The notes under the pieces are model-generated. The model did not search any database, was not told the origin of the DNA, and was given only the letters and a program-made list of their open reading frames with translations. A DNA stretch of 64,000 nt from Toxorhynchites rutilus septentrionalis (lineage: Eukaryota > Arthropoda > Insecta > Diptera > Culicidae): the NCBI RefSeq assembly GCF_029784135.1, contig NC_073746.1, positions 165,653,325 through 165,717,324 of the forward strand. The letters run 5' to 3'. The translations under genes were made by a program, and so were the position numbers. Shown piece by piece: positions 32,661 to 45,100 of the stretch. The stretch's first letter is position 1. Every line of letters begins with the position of its first letter.

Positions 32661-34410
32661 CCTTCAATATCTTCAGTTTTGTTATAAAATGGTTTTCAAT
32701 TTAGAGTTTTCGACACCGCAAGAATCATCGACAGGGATTGACTGAGCGGGAAGCTGCTTCAGAGGTGTTTTTGTACACATTATCTCATATGGAGAACCTG
32801 TTTGTACGCAGCGACACAATCCGCGAGTAACGGTGGACAGAGAAGGTGGAAAAGAAGAGAACGTTACAGAATCGGAAACCAAAGGAATAATTCACGAGCA
32901 TGCAGTGGCGCCAGCTGAGTTTTATTTCTTTCGTATACATACAGTATATAAATTTTTTCGTTGCATAATTGTTTAATCTTTTATTTCTTCAATTCTCCAA
33001 TTTAATTTCTTAATTCCGTTTTTTTTTTCTTGAATGTGTTTATCATTTCCTCATTAACTCTTCAATCTTGAATACTTCAATTCTTCATTTCTTTAATTAT
33101 AATTCATCAATTCCGTCCAGGCATCGCTAACAGAATATATCGCCAGTTCGATTCATTTGGAGGGAGTTCTCTCGGTTACCTTCTCAGGTTTCCCAAATAT
33201 AACTCTCCGCCATCGCAACTAGAGTTCAATAAAGAAAACTCGCGGTGATCAGCGATATAAATTTTCGGTCTGGGGTTCTCTCGGTTACCTTCTCAGGTTT
33301 CCTAAACATATCTCTCCTATGTCGCGATTGGGTTTCGATGAAAACTACGTGTCATAAATAATAGATGCAAACGGAGCCAGAGCAATAAACTTTCCTTCTC
33401 AGGAAAAAAATACAAAAATCTAAAAATTTACAAACCTAAAGATACAAAAATCTTAAACTTTAAAAACCCAAAAAATCTAAAAGAATAAAAATCTGAAAAT
33501 CCAAAAATTTAAATATTTACAAAGCTATAAATCAAGAAATCTGAAAATTTTCCTCCACTAAGGGAGACAGCTGCGCTTATCTCGAGCATGAGAAAGTAAT
33601 GCAACTCTTTTCGAGGCCAGTAATATTAACAGAAGCGTTTCTTTTGAGAATAGCGCAAAATGATGAGAAATGTTTATATTGCTAGTATAAAGTGACCAGA
33701 TGGTCAGAGGTCTAACGCGGGACACAAAAAACAAAACGTTATGTACATATATACGTTATGTTAATATAAACCATAGTTTAGCGAGTCTAAACTGATCTGT
33801 ATTATTTCTTTTCTAAGTATCGGCACTTAGTTGTAATTTTTCGGTGGTTTAGATTTTGTTTACGCCTGAAAATCACTCGCTCAATCAGAGCATTTACGCC
33901 TGGCAAGCCCGATTCAAATGCTACAATTTTCTTCAAATTACCGAATGGAATACTCGAAAATTCAAATTCATTTTTCATCGATCGAAGATAATTTAATGGA
34001 ACAAATTTTCCTTAAATCTTACGTTTATACGGCCTACAACAAAAATGATTCAAGGCTTTTGATTCGCAGATGCAGCACTGTCAAGCAACTTGATGAGTTT
34101 TTCATACTGCAAGCTCCACCCCACAGTGAAGATGTTGGACATCCTTAGGCACTTTGTGTCCGCCAGATATAGCCGATCTGGTATTTACAACATCATCTCC
34201 CTGCCGCTCATTAAGCCGGGAGATCGAAGCAACCGGCCAAATGGTTAAGGAGAATATGGCCAAAATGGACATTTTTATGCGGAAGCGTCAGACGAGACCG
34301 GCCGTATCTGTACTTGATGCTAGAGTTCAACGAATGGCAGGGGACCGGGTACTTTACGTTCCTCAGGTAAGCGATGATGTCGAATATATCATCCATATCA
34401 AGTCCTCCTG

Positions 34411-35217
34411 GTTATGCCTCCAGAGGTTTCCAGTGCCTCTTTCAAACTCAAAGATCCTTGTTCCGTGTAGGTCGCTGAACTGGGTGCGATATATTACGCA
34501 TTAGGGATCATTGAAACATTGCCCATCGACCACTATTTTATTTTTTCAGACAGTCTCAGCTCATTAGAGGCAATCCGCTCAATGAAGGTTGATAAACGCT
34601 CATCTTATTTCCTAACAAGAATAAGACAACTATTGAGTGTTTTGGTCGAAAAATTATTCAAGATTACCTTAGCATGGGTTCCCTCTCATTGCTCGATTCC
34701 GGGGAATGAGAAAGCGGACTCGCTAGCTAAGGTGGGCGCTTTAGAAGGCACTCTTTTTGAAAGGCAAATTGCTTATAATGAATTTTTCCACATTCCTTGT
34801 CAGTATACGCTCGTAAGTTGGCAGCGCATGTGGAGTGGAGATGAGTTCGGTCGTTGGTTACACACGATTATCCCTAAGGTCTCGACGAGGGCATGGTTCA
34901 AGGGATTGAATGTAGGTCGTGATTTCATTCGCGTGATATCTCGGCTTATGTCCAATCACTACAACCTAAACGCGCATCTCTATCGCATTGGGCTCGCAGC
35001 AAACAATCTTTGTGATTGTGGCGATGGCTACCACGACATCGAGCATGTTGTCTGGTCGTGTATCCAGTTCCATACTGCTCGCTCTCAGCTCTCTAGAGCA
35101 CTAAGAGCACAAGGCAGACAATCGGATATCCCCGTCCTGGATATCTTAGGTAGCCGTGATCCTGATCTTCTGCTTCATCTATACCTGTTCCTCAGAAACG
35201 CCGATGTCAACGTTTAA
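34411..35217 (+). pseudogene. LOA-like ORF2 C-terminus (RNase H and zinc motif)
   Basis: RNase H part: FSDSLSSLEAIRSMK and WVPSHCSIPGNEKADSLAK, then a conserved GRWLHTIIPKVSTRAWFKGL block and the Cys/His motif CDCGDGYHDIEHVVWSC, ending ...FLRNADVNV at 35217. An in-frame TAG at 34468-34470 lies upstream of the uninterrupted part. It corresponds to about the last third of ORF2 and cannot act alone. It is close to, but clearly diverged from, the minus-strand copy. Confidence 0.85.
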
Positions 35218-35732
35218 TGATGTTTCCTTCGTTGTGTCCCCGTTTCATATCCCTCCTATCCGATCGATAAACTTTTACTTAGTCGCGGCAATACATACAC
35301 ACACTCTTTACAGATACACGGGCCAAAGGTTGTGCAGTCCACTGATCATTCAACAAGAGCCAAAGGTTGTACCGCTCATGACAACTCTACACGAACTGAT
35401 GATTGCGCCGGCTAGTGACCATTCTATCCTGGATTCCTCGAGTCGAGAAAGACGCACCACGCTAGATATGAGGTACATACTAGGGGGGCGTTGCTGATTA
35501 ATGGTCAGCTGCATCCCAATAGGAAGTATCCCGTGTCGGGCACACGTACAGAGCATTGGAGACAGCAACATCCCAATTACGAAAACACTTGTAATACTAA
35601 CCTCGAGCCAACCGCGAGTAATCGGTTACATATTACTAACATAGATAATAAGAAAAATTGTATTGAACTCCCGGCCCCGTGAGGCTAACGCCATATGAGC
35701 CTTTATAAAAATATATATTTTGGAAAAAAAAA
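34411..35732 (+). mobile_element. LOA/Lian-like non-LTR fragment, 5'-truncated
   Basis: It is flanked by the duplication AAGTCCTCCTG (34400-34410 and 35733-35743), with an A-tail at about 35724-35732. It begins inside the RNase H domain and ends with a 3' UTR related to that of the minus-strand copy at 7428-10441. The clean duplication and tail show direct integration of a truncated cDNA into the hAT-like element. Confidence 0.88.
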
Positions 35733-36874
35733 AAGTCCTCCTGTCAAGAAGGTTGAGGTTCCGGCTAACTTCCGTAAGACCGCCCAGCGCTTCATTTACG
35801 ATACTTCATCAAACAACCCTGCCTCTTCCTGTCGAGTATACACTAGTTCTTCCGGTTTATTTAAAACGTTAAGCCCTGACCGAGCTAGGGGAATAAAGAT
35901 GAACTCTTCGTCTGGCTCACGTTGGTCCCTTCGTATCAATAGGGGACTTTTATAAAAATCATTTTCCAATGTTGTTGCTGTCGCTTCCAGTTGACACTCT
36001 CTAAACAAAAAGCTCATTATCTGTGCGATCAAACCAGCTCAACGTATCAATCTTTGGCGCTCTTGAACAGTCTGCCAAATAAAAAATTTTTTTGAGGTTC
36101 ATCCATTGAAGAAAATCAGCATGATCAAATTGAAATATTGAAATATATTGATATCGCGGGACAATTTCGTTTCTTTTGCCAAATGCGGGACATTTCGCGG
36201 GACGTAATCTTACGCGGGACATTTTGTTGAAAAGCGGGACTGTCCCGCGTAACGCGGGACGTCTGGTCAGTTTATGCTAGTAGTTTCAAGCCACCAATGT
36301 ATGGCTCTGTATGCATGCTATGGTGAACGCTTGTTTGGCGCTTGGTTTACGCTTAGTTTGTACGAACGATATCTAGAGGTGCGATTCCTTTGAGGCAATA
36401 CTAAATAACATGTAGCATGATATTTGATACTTGCAAGTGTTGTCATTGTTGTTGTTTACATGCGGTGCCTAAGATATATTGATGTAGTTATGAGATATGG
36501 AATAATGGTGCTGGTGCAACATGTATATAATCGACTGTAGCCGAGTCTATGTTAATTTCGAAAAAGGTCACCGGAATAGCCTTCGAGGTAAATTTTCAAT
36601 GCATTGACATGAAATAAATTGCGACATACGATTGTTTTGCGAGGGCAAGATTGAATCATCAATCAATTATCGTCAACTGATTCTACAATGAAATAATCAT
36701 TTCAGAAATTATTCTACTAAGCAGTTGTTTCTAAAATTTCACAGCATCATAGAATAATATCCGAAGGTATAAACAAGCAACTTATATAAAATAACAGCGT
36801 AGTTCTACGTCAACAATGCGGTCGTATCTTAGACACAACCTCCTACGTCATAAATTGGACGCTTCGCGTAGTGT

Positions 36875-37620
36875 GTGGTGAGCAAGAAGAAGAGGAAGGC
36901 AGGCGCGAGTTCTGCAAAAAACGAACGCATTGCCAGAGGCAATAAAACTTCGAGGCAAGCGTCGTATAATGATGTACGCGATGTTGGTGCAGTGAAAAGC
37001 GCTTGCACTGAACCGAGCCTTCGCGAGTGTAACACCGCATCGAACAACAGCGAAGTAGACGACTTCGGCGCGTCTGTCGAAAATGTGAACGCCGTTACTC
37101 AGGCAGCAACCAAAATCAAGCTCCTCCCGCTGGTGGTGAAGGCGGTCGCTCTTGACAAACTCATCAGCGAATTCGCATCGGCACTAAAGTTATGCTCCGC
37201 TCGCGAGATGATTATAATTTGGTCGTGGCGTTCCTGAAGAATGAAAATGAGAAGATGTATCCGGACTGCCTGTTCTTAGTGCATTTTCAGTAAGGGACGG
37301 TGACGCTGAATGCCCTTAAAGCGATCCGCTCTCTTCTCCGTCAGAATCCGATGGGAACCATATCGCGGCGGCCGTCGCGACGTCACCCAGTGCCAGCGGT
37401 GCCTGAATTTTGGGTGTGGCACTCGTAACTGTAATATCAACCTTCGCTGCAGCACGTGTGCGAAGGACCTTGCCACCAGTGAGTGACCAGTGGACGGGAC
37501 TGGTAAGGTAAACTACAAATGTGCCAATTGTGGTAGTGTTCATCAGGGTTCGGACCGGCAGTGCCCGAAACGCGAAAACTTCAAACATATCCGCAAGCAG
37601 GCGTCGATCAACAATCAACC
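36875..37620 (+). pseudogene. Jockey ORF1 (Gag-like, CCHC knuckles), frameshifted
   Basis: ORF1 proteins coat element RNA. A basic, Ala/Ser-rich N-terminus (MVSKKKRKAGASSAKNERIA) leads to KIKLLPLVVKAVALDKLISE. Frames then shift near 37190-37260. The first knuckle reads CQRCLNFGCGTRNC at about 37391, where the usual His is replaced by Cys. The second reads CANCGSVHQGSDRQC at about 37517. KKKKKTFRTEDFPPL follows, before the deletion. Broken, and not expected to make a working protein. Confidence 0.75.
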
Positions 37621-37683
37621 GGGGCGGAAGAAGAAGAAGAAGACCTTCAGGACAGAAGATTTTCCCCCACTACGAAAAAAAAC

Positions 37684-40107
37684 GGGCGGCTTCTCTTCGA
37701 CCACGCGCAACACGGGCAGTATGCGGTACAGTTCTCGGATGAGCCGTCCTTTACCTCACCTGCGGGAAATCCATCGACTTTGGACATCTTCCTTTCGAAC
37801 ATAATGCTGACCAAGCCGGTGGCGCTCAACGAGCTCAGCTCCGATCACCTACCGGTGGTTGCTGAAGTAGGGGTCAACATTGTTCCAGCCATCTACACCC
37901 AAATTAGCGTTGGCAGGAAACATTTCATCTTTGGCAGAAAAAATGCTATTTAATGTGCTGGAAAGTCAAATGCGCAAATAATGGATAGTTTTGAAAGCCT
38001 CAAAATGGTTTGTATGTATGCGTGCAGACATCTCTTTCTGTTTTCTTTTCTCATTTCATTTGGGATTGTGCAAAAAAAAGACCATACGACGTCAATGAGG
38101 ATCGAACCAAGGCCGGCTGGAATGCAAAGCTATTTACACGACCACGCTATTCACATGGCTAATGATGCTTCAGCAGTTGTTCAGCAAATACGTGATAATA
38201 TTGCACCTGATGATAAAATGAAGTTGAGAAGTGTTTTCTAAGAGTAAAAAAGGAGCGCATGAAGGAGAAAAATATCTATCCCGGTCTGTATTAAGTATGT
38301 GGAAAGCTTATTTGTCTTTTGTTTCGCTCGCTTGTATTAATCTTATTTTGCTGTACCATGTATATTATACAAATGCTCACCAGTATTTGTGAGTCATGAC
38401 ATTTTCTGTTATGTTATGTCTCATTTAATGTCATAAATCGGGATGACAAAACATGAGCTAAAATCAATTTCGGGTGTACCTTCGAAAGGATTACCATCAC
38501 GTTAACTGGCTGGCGTTTGGAAGGATGGTGAACCCGCTGCTGCATTCAGTGGAGGACATCGACCAAGCACTAGAGGGACTTCCATACGCCATCTCCGTGG
38601 CTGATGTGGCGTGTGTGCGGCGTGTTCCTGTGAGGGGTAAGTTCGTTGCTATTGAATATCATACTCAACTATCGATCCGCTTGCGAAATGTGCGTAGACG
38701 CCAGTTTCAAAGGACCAGAAATCTCGGCATAAAGGAGGAGATGGCCGATCTGAACAGGCAGATTGCTTCCAGGATGGTCTCTCTCCGAAACAACAGTTTC
38801 GGGCCCACCTTACAAAACTTGGATGATCGCTCCAGACCATTCTGGAAAGTTGCCAAAGTGCTGAAAAACCATCCGAAACCTGTTCCTCCTCTCAAGGTCG
38901 GCGACAGTCTCCTCGTTGCGCCTATTGAGAAAGCGAATGCGATAGGCAATCACATAGCATCGTCGCATTTGCTTGGCTCGCATATGGCTAGTTCGCTCGA
39001 ATAGCAGGTTGCGCAGTGCGTCCAAAAACGAGATGCCTCCCCTTGTGCCGTACCTCGGGATGATAAGGTCAATGCAGAACAATTTTGCTTAGAGCTGAAG
39101 ACCACTAAGAATATGAAGGCTCCCGGGTTTGATGGAATCTTCAAACTAATCCTGAAAAGGCTCACTCCCAAAGTCTACTCACTGCTCAGCAACATCTTCA
39201 ATCGATACTTGGAATTGCACTATTATCCAAGCATCTGGAAAGAAGCGAAGATCGTGCCGATCCGCAAACCCGGGAAGGATCCAACCCTCCTGCCTGAACA
39301 GTTTGGGTTTAGACGGGGGCATTCCAATATCCACCAACTAATGAGAGTGATGAACACCATCAAAAGGAACAGGGCTGTATCCAAGTCCACAGCCATGGCA
39401 CTGTTGATGTCGAAAAGGAATGATAGCCGATTTGGCCGATTTCGAAAAGCCTTTACACCTCCGACACTCCTCCCCTGGGAGATGGCTGCGCGTCCTTTCA
39501 GATGACACCGCAATTGCCGTCAAGGGGAGGATGCCTCGTTAAATTATAAACAGGCTTCAACGATGCCTTGACGCCTTTGTTCATTATGCTAACATATGGA
39601 AAATCAAAATCAATGCCTCCAAAACCCAAACAATCATGTTTCTACACAGGCAGTCTCCCAAACTCAAACCTCCTCCATCTTGCGTTGTGGAGATGAATGG
39701 CACAAGGGTTGAGTGGTCCGCTGAAGTAACATATCCGTCAGCATGTGGAGAAGAATTTGAATAGGGCTTTGGTTCGATCTCTGTCCCTCTGATCTGTCGA
39801 CGATTCCGTCTCTCAAAGGTGAACAAACTGGCCGTCTACAATCAAATCATAGCTCCTGCCATTCTTCATGTAATTGTGGTGTGGGGGGTCATATGCTCAG
39901 ACTCACAGAAACAAACTCCAAGTGGCGCAAAATCGTGCATTGAGGATGATCCTTGATCGTCCTTTTGACACAAGGATCTCGGACCTACACCAAGAGGCTA
40001 ATATCCAAAAACTAGATTCAATTATGAATGAAACAAAAGCTAAATTTGTTGAGAAATCTAGATCCTCTGAATTTGACCTGATAAAAAATTTGTATATAGT
40101 AGATTAG
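37684..40107 (+). pseudogene. Jockey ORF2 remnants (endonuclease, RT)
   Basis: Recognisable parts in order: endonuclease C-terminus NGRLLFDHAQHGQYAVQF and NPSTLDIFLSN ... LSSDHLPVVAEVG (37684-37890); linker DYHHVNWLAFGRMVNPLLH, RRRQFQRTRNLGIKEEMADL and FWKVAKVLKNHPKPVPPLK (38474-39004); RT start APGFDGIFKLILKRLTPK and YPSIWKEAKIVPIRKPGKDP (39113 on); EQFGFRRGHSNIHQLMRV; a gap; LSDDTAIAV, the remains of the catalytic ADD box (about 39497-39520); and C-terminal NKLQVAQNRALRMILDRPFD (39905-40107). Several deletions and shifts make it non-functional. No RNase H, as typical for Jockey. Confidence 0.85.
37940..38460. other. Foreign interval inside the Jockey element
   Basis: This stretch lies between endonuclease and linker sequence and does not match ORF2. 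On the minus strand GGTTCGATCCTC (about 38095-38106) is a good RNA polymerase III box B, with a possible box A-like sequence about 50 bases before it, so a degraded tRNA-SINE is possible. No duplication or tail was found. Confidence 0.35.
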
Positions 40108-40330
40108 CTAGTAGTTTATAAGTAGTTTCTTTCAAATTTAAATTCAAACAATACCATTAAAAATGGTGAACAACTGCTAAATTAGAAATAAGGAACTTTT
40201 CCTCAATAGAATGATTTTATCTCCAAAAGCTGAACCAAAGATGTAAAGCACAGACTGTGTCACTTGCACTGTAAAATATGTATTCAAATAACAAAACATC
40301 TGAATAAAAATGCATTCAAGTTGTAAAAAA

Positions 40331-42105
40331 AGGCAAACTTTCATTCTTCGTGAGGTAATCGACTGAACAATCGTTGTTGGGCGGGCTGGAGGGATCGAAT
40401 GCCTTTCTCAAGGCAATGGGGGTGGAGGAGTAATATGATGCATAAAGTAAAGTTTTCCAAGGGCCTTTTTGAAGATTAGAGACGAATGAACTGAAGAAGT
40501 TTAATGTCTCAAGCAAGGAAGGAAGGCAAACTTTCAGTATCGTTTTAAATACGAAGCAATGAACGTCGCTTGTTCTTCCTTGTTTTGTGCTGTCACATGT
40601 CTTCGTTTCGGATTGAGTTGTGGATGCTACCAAATTACTTACTCTACTCTATTATGTCCCTGGCATTGCAAACATTGCATCAAACTGACGCCATTGCATT
40701 AATGTTCTGAGCTACACAATTTTGTGGGGAATCATCAAGCTAGGCTACCGTTGGCTCACCAAGAAAGTAAATGTTTTGGGACTTTGCCTGTGATTTGGTT
40801 TCGCATGACGATAGCAAAACTCTCTCCACCAAGGATGACAGCAAAGCTAATCTAGACCGGTAATATCAACAGAAAGGGCTTCTGTTGAGAAGCGCGCTAA
40901 ATGGAGATAAGTGTGTGTATGTTTAGTTGCTTCAAGCCAAGATATATGGATATTTGTGTGCATAGAGTGCCAATTAAAATGGTCATCTCGAATTTTCAGG
41001 GCGAACTTGATTAAAAATGTTGATTCTCACGAAAAACTACCCTAAATCGAGGTTTTCAAAAAAAGTTTTTGATGCCAACTGTCTTAGAATTGCATTTGGC
41101 ATCAAATACTTTTTTTTGAAACCCCCGATTTCCCTTGGGTAATTTATCAGTTTTCAGAAAACTTCAATTTTGACATCTGCGACAATAGTAAATGAAGTCC
41201 GACTGAGCTGATATTTTGCTTAGGGTAATTTTATCGTGCAAATCAACATTTCGCAGGGAGTCCCGTATGAAAAATCGATATGACGATTTTCATTGGCACC
41301 CTAAACAAAAAAAAAAATCGAGATGACACTAGATCTCGACGTTTCATCCAATTTGAAGACATTTGGCATCAGAAAAAAAATTCGAAAACCCCGATTTCCT
41401 TTACTCTCCCTCTGGGTGATTTTCCGGTTTTCAAAAAACTCAAACTTTGATGGATGTGAGTCACTAGTAAATGAAGTCCGATTTTGCACAGGGTACTTTT
41501 TCGTGGGAATCAACATTCTTAATCAAGTTCGCTTTGAAATTTCGTAGGTCATTTTTTTCCCATACATCCATTGGCACTCTAGCGTGCATAAGTGCGTGCT
41601 TCATAAACCGTATGTAAAAATAGTATATTAAGTTATTAATTTGTTTGGGCTCGCTTGTCAGTCGCAAAACTGCTTTCAACTAGGATTGTATTGGGCTAAT
41701 CTTGATCATAATGAAACAGTGCTACTCTTTTCGAGGTTATGGAGATTAACAGAGAGAGTTTATTTTGTTTATTTAGTCACCAAGTAAGTAAATGTCGTTC
41801 TGGAATTTAGTATGTGATTTGGTTTCGCTTGTCAGTAGTAGAACTTTCTCCGCTAAGGATGAAAGCTGCGCTTATCTCGAGCATGATATGTTCTACGAGC
41901 ACAAGAATGAATCATCAAACATTTATCGTCAAATGATTCTACAATAAAAGACATTTCAGAGCGACCAAACTGGTAGAATGGTTATTTCAAAATTTTCTTA
42001 GCATTATAAAATAATATCTGCAGTTATAAACACGCGACTTGAATTAAACCACAGCGTAGTTCTACGTCAACAATACGGTCGTGTCTTGAACACAACCTCC
42101 TATAA
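40331..42105 (+). mobile_element. Family B copy 4, lacking its 5' end
   Basis: It starts where copy 1 is at about position 420, follows copy 1 through the SINE-like segment (about 40366-40540) and ends with TAGTTCTACGTC (42057-42068), GTGTCTTGAACAC and CCTCCTATAA before a T run. The 5' arm is missing at the junction with the Jockey A-tail. A MITE-like insert occupies 40965-41579. Confidence 0.65.
40965..41579. mobile_element. 615-bp MITE-like element
   Basis: Ends GAGTGCCAAT and ATTGGCACTC are inverted; similarity between arms continues through GCGAACTTGATTAA, AATGTTGATTC and CACGAAAAA over about 100 bp. TA lies at both sides (40963-40964 and 41580-41581), but a longer duplication including GTGCATA cannot be excluded. 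It carries no coding sequence. Confidence 0.65.
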
Positions 42106-45100
42106 TTTTTTTTAAAAAGAAATCCTCCAGTTTTCTGAAAAATATTTTTGGCAACTCTGCCCTCAAAAGGAGGAGAATAATATCGGACGAGACTCGGGTT
42201 GCGCGCTTGCGAGGGGTACGATTTTCGATTTCCTGTTTAACGGCGAAACAGCGTTCAACTAAACTTGTTCAGCCCCGCCAAAGAGTTAACTAAACTTCCC
42301 TCTATTTTCACAGGAGCGCAAACTTTTGCAGCAGTTCATTTCGCTTGAACAACGGCAACAACGACGACTTCGACGCGTCCCGTCGGATGGTGGAGAATCG
42401 GATCGAATGGGGCATTTTGAACACGTTGTTGCGCCCCATCCGGGCAACAGTCGAAAACGTGGTTCCCCAAATGTGGATAGATGGCGGTTGCAAATCGAAT
42501 TGTTGTTGATTGGTTGGTGCTAGCCACTCCGAACGGTTGGGGAAAACATAGGCGTTTCTTGTCTGTCAAACAACGAGTTAAGTCCGTCATTTTGCTGATT
42601 TTTGAGTTTTCTCACCAGGGCAACAGGATTGATGGGAGAGCAGGCAGGCGTTTGTTTGCTTCGTCTTGCTAGCAAACAGCTCACGGCTGTGCTTTTCTTC
42701 TCGTCATCATGCGTTCCTGGCACAAAGATTGAAATTTTTCGGAGGATATTTTCAATCGAACAAAATTTGCTCCCAAATTACTAGAATTACGGTGAATCTC
42801 GGCAGTAATTCCAGCTGAAAATGTTGGCCCAACGTCGCCAGACAACCGAACAGAACTGGGCGATTTGGTGCCGCTCTCGAAGCATCGAGCCGCTCTAACG
42901 AAACAGCAAAATCTGTTTGGTATACTTCTTTTAATTCTGTGCGCCTGGTAGCGTGTGTTGAAAAATATTTCGCCTTTCCGAGTTTCCGTCGCATTCGCAA
43001 CGAATTGAAACCGTTTCATACGACCCATTGCGAGTGAGAGTGAGAAAGTTCGGGGGGGAGGGGATTAGGACTCAATTCACGAAGCTGTCATGCGATATTT
43101 CAAACATAACGCAGTGATTACCGTAACAACAATAATCGTTCAAATTGCGCCTCGAAAGCGTCTCTTTCTCTTGCGTTGCGCCGGTCTACACACCGTTGGT
43201 TGCGACAAACGGAACCATAACGATCGAAGATAGTGGGGACCGATGCGCGAGTGTTAGGTTATTTCAACGTCGATTGGCAAAACTGCACGATTTTAACAGG
43301 AGCGCAGCAGTGCGCAGAGCATTTTTGTGCGCTTTTGAGAACAGAAGGCTGTCTGTTCGTTTCGGTAACAGGCGAATGCAGCACACATTAAGAGCACTAC
43401 GAATTGGAACCAAGGGGTGCTCAAGTTTGTCTTCCTTCGACGATGAAAGATGTTCAAAAGTTCGTGTTTCATGTGCGTGAAAAATGTTTCATTAAATTTA
43501 ACTATTCAAATTTTTACCAACAATACTTTTCTTAAAAATACAAGGAGCAGCAATTTTATTTGGGATATTCAATATATTTAGTACCAAGCCCTATCAACCG
43601 CGGTTCAGGCCATTTGATATTTCGATTAAATATTTATAACGGATTTTTCATTAGAGATTAAAAAAAAATAAAACACAGGTTTTTTGAGATATTGAGTTCA
43701 AATCTATTCTGGAGTAGTTGACCCGGCGAACATCGTCCCACCCAACATTATTTATACGTTCGTGGGTTTAATCACAGAACTCTCCATTGATTGATCTTTA
43801 CAATTTTCATTTGGCTCTATACAATTTTCATATTTTCTGTTACTTCTCCCAAAACTCGCCGTTATAATATAAATTCATTTTCAGACACAATTTTCGCTCA
43901 AGATTCTTTATTCATTTGCGAATAACATGTTTCTCCGTTACATGGAATAGGTGTTTGACCGTGGACAAGTGTGGACATTTTCACACCCCTCCCCCTGTTG
44001 TGGACATTTTACCTTATTCTACTAGAATAATTTAGGAAATGACATGATGCGCATAAAATAAATTTTAATTCTGTTTAAGTTTATTTTGTTTCAAATTTTA
44101 CTAGCTGTACCCTGCCACGCTTTGCTGTGGCACATTGAGGTAGCAAAACGAAGCATGTGTTTCATATGAGTTACGTTTTAATATACTTGTAATACAGTTG
44201 AACAATCCGCATCCGAATATAAATTACACAATTCTGAAGACATATCTTGAGCAACGTCAATCGAATAAAAATGAACGGATTTAATATCATTATCAGCTAC
44301 AATTTAAGTTCACGATTTTTAAACACTTGCAAAAAAATGTGTTGCCTTCACATATATTCAATATACTCACAATATTCAATATTCAATACTAGAAAGTTAA
44401 TTTACGTTCACAGTTTTGTTTAAGAAGTGTGCTTATTCCATCTGGAAATATTAAAGCTTCCTGAGACGTTGGCAGTAGCAGCAACAATCTTTGAAGTGGA
44501 TTGTATATTGTATCATAATCCATCAGTGCCGAACTTTTCGAGTTTTTGTAACGTGTAAGTAATGGCTAGCTCAGTGGTACTGGTTCCTATAATTACCTCA
44601 GGGTCGGCTCTTACCTAGGAACGAGGTGGACTCACGAATACAACGGAAGCTGTTTGTGATGGATATGATAAGAATATGATCGTAATAAGAACAGAATGGT
44701 AAGTATACTTTTTAAATTTATTATATTTTTTCTTTCTTTTCAGGTTAGTAGGTTAGAAAATCGTTGCGGCCGAACAGGAACAGGTTGAATCCAGGTAAGT
44801 ATGTTGGTTGATAATAGAGAGAGGGTTTCTGTGGGTTTTTTTTCTACTCACGGTGCCCGCACACGGGGATCGGTCTCATCGGTCCAAGTGACGATGAGCG
44901 GGGGCTAGGCTCGACCAGACCTCACCGCACTGCAACCTCCGAAACGTTCGACCGACTCACCCGTATACGTGTGGAGCAGCGATAACGTTGGGGGCTCGCT
45001 GACCACCGGCGTTTTCTCCGAGGTACCTCTTCCGTCGGAGGGTGAATGTCGCACGGCTTGTGCGGTTCCTAGGACGTGCAACTCCTTCTTCCCTTATTGT

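Larger units (their letters stand above)
34373..35955 (+). pseudogene. Unrecognised open frame in the hAT-like element, split by LOA
   Basis: If the LOA fragment and one 11-bp duplication are skipped, ATG 34373 (MMSNISSISSPPVKKVEVP) continues through NFRKTAQRFIYDTSSNN to a stop at 35955, about 85 codons. It is Ser- and basic-rich and matches nothing I know; it could be a captured host exon or chance. Upstream, 34154-34370 holds another open frame with a possible splice donor (CAG/GTAAGC at 34362-34370). Confidence 0.25.
33688..36274 (+). mobile_element. hAT-like non-autonomous element with nested LOA fragment
   Basis: The 8-bp duplication TGCTAGTA (33680-33687 and 36275-36282) flanks inverted ends TAAAGTGACCAGATGG and, reverse-complemented, TAAACTGACCAGACGT. 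Subterminal GCGGGAC motifs are repeated near both ends. An 8-bp duplication with short ends fits the hAT superfamily. No transposase is visible. Without the LOA insertion at 34411-35732 it is about 1.25 kb. Confidence 0.75.
31933..36846 (+). mobile_element. Family B copy 3, interrupted
   Basis: The 5' end (first base G changed to A, AACGTAGAACTACG) is at 31933. The 3' parts are at about 33550-33687 and 36283-36846, including the inverted arm TAGTTCTACGTC at 36800-36811 and the hairpin region at about 36825-36837. Between them are a Jockey-type leader (about 32343-32660), AT-rich DNA and the hAT-like insertion at 33688-36274. Similarity to copies 1 and 4 on both sides of the hAT element shows one interrupted copy. 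Confidence 0.6.
36850..40327 (+). mobile_element. Jockey-clade non-LTR retrotransposon, decayed
   Basis: The order is a short leader (ATAAATTGGACGCTTCGCG), ORF1 with zinc knuckles, then endonuclease C-terminus, linker and RT pieces of ORF2, and an A-tail at about 40320-40327. Internal deletions remove the ORF1 end with the N-terminal endonuclease (near 37675), much of the RT core (near 39410-39490) and other stretches. The interval 37940-38460 looks foreign. It separates family B copies 3 and 4. Confidence 0.75.
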
